Part shown: piece after piece, positions 60,499 through 64,000 of the stretch | Layout: each line of letters starts with the position of its first letter | Position numbering within the stretch: position 1 is the first letter of the stretch | Assembly (NCBI GenBank): GCA_036732755.1 | Contig: DAINBU010000005.1 | Location: 1-64,000, forward strand | Reading direction: 5' to 3' | Length of the DNA: 64,000 bases | Source: DASRRB01 sp036732755 | GTDB lineage: Bacteria; Planctomycetota; B15-G4; SIAN01 | Program-made: the position numbers and the translations under genes | Notes under the pieces: generated by a model | Seen by the model: only the letters and a program-made list of their open reading frames with translations | What the model was told of the DNA's origin: nothing | Database searches by the model: none

Positions 60499-62079
60499 AT
60501 GCCACCCGAAACGCCGCCCCTCCGACCGCACCGCCGGATTCACCTCGTCCTCCTGACGCTCATCGTCGCGTGGGGCGGCGTGGCGCGCGGCGGCGCCCTC
60601 GTCGGTCCCTTCGGGTTCGGGTGGCAGCACCTCGGCGCGTTCTATTCGGAGGTCGCGCGCAACTATTTGCGTTACGGTCTCCTCGAGACGCGCTTCGCGA
60701 TGGTCCGGAATCCCGAGCCCGAGCCGCCGGAGTTGCGCGAGGTGTACGGGCACCATCCCCCGGGAATGGGATTGACGACGGCGGCGCTCGCGAAGTGCAT
60801 GGGCGAAGGACCACTCCCGGTCAAACTGAGCGGCCTGCTCTTCTCCCTCTTCCAGATCGTCATCACGTACTTCCTCGTGGCCGGAGCGCTCTCACCGAAG
60901 GCCGGGCTCGCGGCGGCGTTCGCGACGGCCGTCCTGCCGGCGGGGGCGTACTTTGCGAGCCACGGGAGCGAACTGGGTCCTCAGGCGCTCTCGCTCGCGC
61001 TCCTCGCGCTGTTGCTCGATGAGAGTGCGCGGAGCCGCGACCCGGCGCGGCCGCGATCCGCAGCCGTGCTCGGCGCGATCACCGCATCGCTTTTCTTCGC
61101 CTGGCCGGCGTTAATCGTCGCCGGCTTCGTCGCGCTGCGAGACGCCCTCGGCCGCCGATTCCGTCGGGCCGTGCTATTTGCCGCGATCGTTCCCGTCGCG
61201 TTGGGACTCCAGATCTTGCACACGCATCTCGCGACCGACGGCGCTGCGGGCGGCGTGCAGGGTGCGGGGGCGCTGGTGCGGGCGTTCATCGCGCGCAGCA
61301 CCACCGGGGTCGACGGATACTTCGGCGGCTTCACGCCACGGCAGGTGGCGATCCGAGTCCTCCACCACCTCCGGTTCCTCTTCGGTGTACCGGGAATCGC
61401 GATCGCGCTCCTCGCCGTCCCGCTCGCGCCGTGGCTCGGTCGTGCTGCGGGCCGACCGGAATGCCGCTTCGGCCCGCGCGCGCGCTCGACGATGGCGGGC
61501 CTGGCGGCGCTCGCGCTGCTCTATTCCGTGCCACTGCTGCAGGCCGTCGTCGTCCACCGTTACTGGTTGATCGTCGCGCTGCCGCTCGTCGCGTTCCTCG
61601 TCGGCGCGGCCGTTCACGCGACGACGACGGGCCCGGCCGCCCGCGTCCTCTGGATCGCAACGGCGCTCGTCGTCGGCGTCGCGACCACGCGCACCGTCTT
61701 CGAAGCGCAACGTGCCGATCGGACGCCCTTCTACGAGGAGCTCGGCGTCGCGCTGCGCGAACACGTGCCACTCGGAGTCCCCCTCGTCACCACCGAGCGC
61801 CAGACGAGCGCCGTGGACTTCTACGCCGAGCGCAAGATCACGTACGGATTCGGCGATCGCGACCTCGATCACTTCCTCGCGGAGGGCGCCCGTCCGGCAT
61901 TTCCTTCGGCGGGCGTCTGCGCCGTGGTCGAGCCGGCGGTCGACCCCGCTTCGCTGCGCGCCGACCGCCTCGTCGCCTTTCTCCACGAGAATTGGGAGGC
62001 GACCCGAATCCGGCTCGAAAAGTCGGGAGCCGACCTCTTCCAGTTCGATTCCTCGAAGCGCAAGGCGAAGGCGCGCTGA
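60499..62079 (+). CDS. Polytopic ArnT/PMT-like glycosyltransferase, paralogue 3
   Basis: This protein of 526 residues is closely related to the gene at 52748-54325. It shares GPFGFGWQ.LGAFYS, the HHPPG loop (about residues 90-94), AAAFATAVLPAGAYF.SHGSELGP and HRYWLIVALPLVAFL. The C-terminus ends RLEKSGADLFQFDSS. About 11 helices and a soluble C-terminal domain of some 130 residues are visible. Its end carries the right copy of the 209-bp repeat. G+C is back to the level of the surrounding chromosome, unlike the three genes before it. It faces the SGNH gene (convergent, 43 bp apart). Confidence 0.83.
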   Translation: MPPETPPLRPHRRIHLVLLTLIVAWGGVARGGALVGPFGFGWQHLGAFYSEVARNYLRYGLLETRFAMVRNPEPEPPELREVYGHHPPGMGLTTAALAKCMGEGPLPVKLSGLLFSLFQIVITYFLVAGALSPKAGLAAAFATAVLPAGAYFASHGSELGPQALSLALLALLLDESARSRDPARPRSAAVLGAITASLFFAWPALIVAGFVALRDALGRRFRRAVLFAAIVPVALGLQILHTHLATDGAAGGVQGAGALVRAFIARSTTGVDGYFGGFTPRQVAIRVLHHLRFLFGVPGIAIALLAVPLAPWLGRAAGRPECRFGPRARSTMAGLAALALLYSVPLLQAVVVHRYWLIVALPLVAFLVGAAVHATTTGPAARVLWIATALVVGVATTRTVFEAQRADRTPFYEELGVALREHVPLGVPLVTTERQTSAVDFYAERKITYGFGDRDLDHFLAEGARPAFPSAGVCAVVEPAVDPASLRADRLVAFLHENWEATRIRLEKSGADLFQFDSSKRKAKAR

Positions 62080-62207
62080 CCCGTCGCGTGGCGCGCCTCG
62101 CGGCACGACGCGGATGCCCGGTTCATTCCGATCGGACGACCCGTCCGTCGCGAAACGTCAGGCCCGCGTCGTCGAACAGCGCCTGGACCAGGGGATTCGT
62201 GCGGTAG
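61999..62207. repeat. 209-bp direct repeat, right copy
   Basis: This is the partner of 56021-56229. It spans the last 27 codons of the plus-strand glycosyltransferase, the 43-bp gap and the last 28 codons of the minus-strand SGNH hydrolase, all in intact genes. This makes it the more native-looking copy. Confidence 0.97.
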
Positions 62208-63829
62208 GGGGTCGCGATCTGCTCGACGACGGCGGGCACGAGGTCGGCGGCGCGGCCGAAGGCGGCGAGCGCCTGCCCCGACCGCTTCTCGATCGCCTCC
62301 ACGACGCCGAGGCCGAGCCACGCCGTCGCGCACTTCGGGTCGAGGTCGACCAGCCGCAGGAACTCGTGGCGCGCCGATTCGGCCGCCGCCGGATCGCGGT
62401 CCTTGAAGTGCGCCTTGAACAGCAGCGGCAGCGCCGCACGCGCCCGCGCCTCGACGAACGTGCCGGGCCGGTAGCCGGCGCGGAGCAGGTACTCCTCGTA
62501 GCGCGGCTCCCCCTCGAACCTCCAATCGGACGCCGGAGCGAGGACGCCGGAGCTCGCCATCGTCTTCAGGATCACGTCGGCGAGCAGTTGATGGCCGCGC
62601 AGGACCGGATGGACGTAGTCGATGAACCAGCCGTTCTGTCCGGGCAGGCCGGGCGCCGCGGCGGCGTCGAGGACGGGGCGCGGATCGACGACGATCGCGC
62701 CGTACGTCAACGCGACCTCGTCGATCACCTCTTGGAGCGCCCGCGTCAGGCGGACCGGCGCACCGTCCTCGTCGAGCGCGCGCACGAGCTCGCGCTGCGC
62801 CTCCTCGGTCCGTCCGGCGCGCAGGAGCAGCCAGCCGCGCTCGTAGTGGCAGAGCGCGATGCCCGCGTCGATCCGCTCCAGTTCGTCGACGCGTCGGAGC
62901 GACTCCGCGATCCGATCGGCCGCGAGCGCGCCGCCGCGGTCGAGCTCCGCCTGGAATCCGCGTCGCGCCGCCATGGCCTCGGCGAGGACCTTCCGGAAGC
63001 GCGAGCGCTCGGCGTCCGGCGTCGTCGCGGCGAACGTCGACGACTCGGTCGGCGTGTCGACCAGATCGGCTACGGGATGCACCAGAAGGGTCCGCGTCCC
63101 GCGCGCCGTCGCGAGCGCGACGATCCGCTCGAGGTGCTCGCGATAGCGGTCGGCGCCGCGCCGGAGCTGCGCATCGGTCAGGAACGCCGCGTCGCGGATC
63201 CGCTCGCTCTTCACGCGATTCACGAGTTGGCGGGCGTCGACGGGCCGCCGCACGCATTCGAGCGCCACCGTTCCGAGCCGCGAACACGACAGCGCGCGGC
63301 GGAGCGCGTGCGCGAACGGGTTCACGATCGGCAGGAGATTGCGGTCGAGGAACTCGTTGTGGCCGACGTACACGACGAGCACGTCGGCGCCGGCGAGGTC
63401 GGTCTCGTCCAGGAGGTCGAGGACGTTTTCGCTCGCGAAGCCGTTCGAACCGAGGTTCAGCACCTCGATCGACGCCTTCGGCAGCAGCTCCGCCAGCCGC
63501 ATCTCGATCCAGCACGGGAAGGGAACCGGCGGCTCGAACGGGTGCCCGAAGCAGGTGGAGTCGCCGACGCACACGACGCGACGCGCGCCGGCGGCCGGAT
63601 GCTCGGGGAAGCGCTGCACGCGGAAACGCGTGTTCTCGACCGGCGGGGCGCTGCTGGCGACGTACGACCGCCGCCCCTCGGCAGCGATCACGGGCAGGAA
63701 GTAGTGGCGGCGCGGATCGCGTCCCACCACGACGAACGCGAGTTCGACGACCAGGAGGAGCGTCGCGACCAGGAGCGGAGCGCCGATGCACGCGAGCGCC
63801 AGCTTCCTTCGGAGTCGGGAGGCAGTCAT
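62123..63829 (-). CDS. Membrane-anchored SGNH-hydrolase-like protein
   Basis: This protein of 568 residues has an N-terminal membrane helix (LALACIGAPLLVATLLLVVELAFVVV, about 10-35). It contains the SGNH blocks: VCVGDST near residue 88, LNLGSNGFASEN, VYVGHNEFLD and FIDYVHPVLRGH with the catalytic Asp and His. After the catalytic region come two or three TPR-like helical pairs (about 470-550). Such enzymes are often O-acyl esterases or acyl transferases acting on polysaccharides, which suits the glycosyltransferase neighbourhood. Its 3' end is duplicated at 56145-56229. An inverted repeat lies right before its start codon. Confidence 0.85.
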   Translation of the reverse strand: MTASRLRRKLALACIGAPLLVATLLLVVELAFVVVGRDPRRHYFLPVIAAEGRRSYVASSAPPVENTRFRVQRFPEHPAAGARRVVCVGDSTCFGHPFEPPVPFPCWIEMRLAELLPKASIEVLNLGSNGFASENVLDLLDETDLAGADVLVVYVGHNEFLDRNLLPIVNPFAHALRRALSCSRLGTVALECVRRPVDARQLVNRVKSERIRDAAFLTDAQLRRGADRYREHLERIVALATARGTRTLLVHPVADLVDTPTESSTFAATTPDAERSRFRKVLAEAMAARRGFQAELDRGGALAADRIAESLRRVDELERIDAGIALCHYERGWLLLRAGRTEEAQRELVRALDEDGAPVRLTRALQEVIDEVALTYGAIVVDPRPVLDAAAAPGLPGQNGWFIDYVHPVLRGHQLLADVILKTMASSGVLAPASDWRFEGEPRYEEYLLRAGYRPGTFVEARARAALPLLFKAHFKDRDPAAAESARHEFLRLVDLDPKCATAWLGLGVVEAIEKRSGQALAAFGRAADLVPAVVEQIATPYRTNPLVQALFDDAGLTFRDGRVVRSE

Positions 63830-63830
63830 C

Positions 63831-63854
63831 GACGTCCAATCCTAGTGGGACGTC
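63831..63854. promoter_or_regulatory. Inverted repeat directly upstream of the SGNH gene
   Basis: GACGTCC (63831-63837) and GGACGTC (63848-63854) are perfect 7-bp arms with a 10-bp spacer, beginning one base before the minus-strand start codon region. The layout recalls the operator at the GntR gene. It may be an operator, or a hairpin at the 5' end of the transcript. Confidence 0.35.
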
Positions 63855-63882
63855 TCCGTCTGCCGCCCGTCACGGATCACGA

Positions 63883-64000
63883 CCGATCGGCGACGCCGAG
63901 ACCGTACGACTCCTGCGCGAGGCCCTGCCGCCCGAATTGAAGGACGGCGCCGAGGATCTGCTGCGCGCCGACGGCGGCCGCTCGACCGAAAAGTTAGCGT
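63883..64000 (+). pseudogene. Partial frame homologous to the C-terminus of the 56247-58157 protein
   Basis: From 63883 the plus strand encodes a stretch starting PIGDAETVRLLREALPPELK that matches GDEATLNHLRAILPPKLH in the C-terminus of the protein at 56247-58157, with 13 of 27 residues identical. The frame continues to the window end without a stop. No plausible start codon lies upstream and the matching N-terminal part is missing. This may therefore be a gene fragment, or a coincidental short similarity. Confidence 0.4.

Larger units (their letters stand above)
56021..62207. mobile_element. Repeat-bounded segment of foreign appearance
   Basis: The segment between the two 209-bp repeats contains three coupled plus-strand genes (56247-60180), a non-coding stretch and one glycosyltransferase gene. 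Hand counts of two 60-base lines within the first gene (56581-56640 and 56701-56760) give 32 and 31 G+C, about 52-53%. A line from the M16 gene (45481-45540) gives 41 of 60, about 68%. No transposase, integrase or target-site duplication is visible. A single crossover between the repeats would release a circle of 5978 bp. The arrangement fits homologous integration of a circular molecule or a duplication with later change, so the mobile-element call is tentative. Confidence 0.5.

Noticed and set aside
1..64000. CRISPR array, rRNA or tRNA genes
   Set aside because: No regularly spaced repeats and no cloverleaf or rRNA-like segments were seen by eye; a tRNAscan-SE and CRISPR search would settle this.

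Overview
The window is a G+C-rich bacterial chromosome segment with dense, mostly operonic coding. The gene content points to a planctomycete-like organism (inference; a myxobacterium-like lineage is the main alternative). The reasons are an ECF-type sigma factor next to a Ser/Thr kinase with TPR-like repeats and a DWG in place of the DFG motif, many HEAT-repeat and large secreted proteins, paired M16 proteases, YwqK-type repeat lipoproteins and carboxypeptidase-regulatory-like proteins. No rRNA, tRNA or CRISPR array was seen. Very long ORFs antiparallel to real genes are a by-product of the base composition and were left out.

Layout. 1-610: no convincing gene, but a 162-bp element with 32/33-bp inverted ends. 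611-16378 (minus strand): a secreted HEAT protein, an aldolase/dehydrogenase fusion, a three-domain LplT-PlsC-acyl-ACP synthetase fusion, rsmH, two large paralogous anchored proteins and two membrane proteins. Spacing is so tight from 16378 down to 2753 that this could be one transcript. A GbsR/MarR-like regulator diverges at 16527, followed by a hemerythrin. 17910-23312 (minus): a YtrA-type GntR regulator, an ABC ATPase and two permeases that carry large C-terminal soluble domains. One permease is interrupted by an in-frame TAG, and a perfect 9-bp inverted repeat sits directly against the regulator's start codon. 24429-28386 (plus): pseudopilin-like genes, a HEAT protein and a nitrilase-family amidase, with a divergent esterase at 23441-24169.

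28441-45756 (minus): a small secreted protein, then an ECF sigma factor and membrane Ser/Thr kinase. Upstream of these lie two consecutive hairpins and a translationally coupled series: M16 protease, propeller-plus-PHP protein, YwqK-repeat/redoxin lipoprotein and transmembrane pseudokinase. A second M16 protease lies just upstream of the series. 45915-52737: a redoxin, a DUF1579-like protein, a CHASE-PAS-GGDEF diguanylate cyclase, an ApaH-like phosphatase, a secreted esterase and an M20 amidohydrolase.

52748-64000 is a surface-polysaccharide or glycosylation-type region with three paralogous ArnT/PMT-like membrane glycosyltransferases, two further polytopic proteins and an SGNH hydrolase. Inside it, a 209-bp direct repeat with one mismatch (56021-56229 and 61999-62207) brackets a 5.8-kb segment whose first part has clearly lower G+C than its surroundings. 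The left copy contains only the tails of two genes that are intact at the right copy. This is the strongest sign in the window of recent rearrangement or horizontal acquisition.
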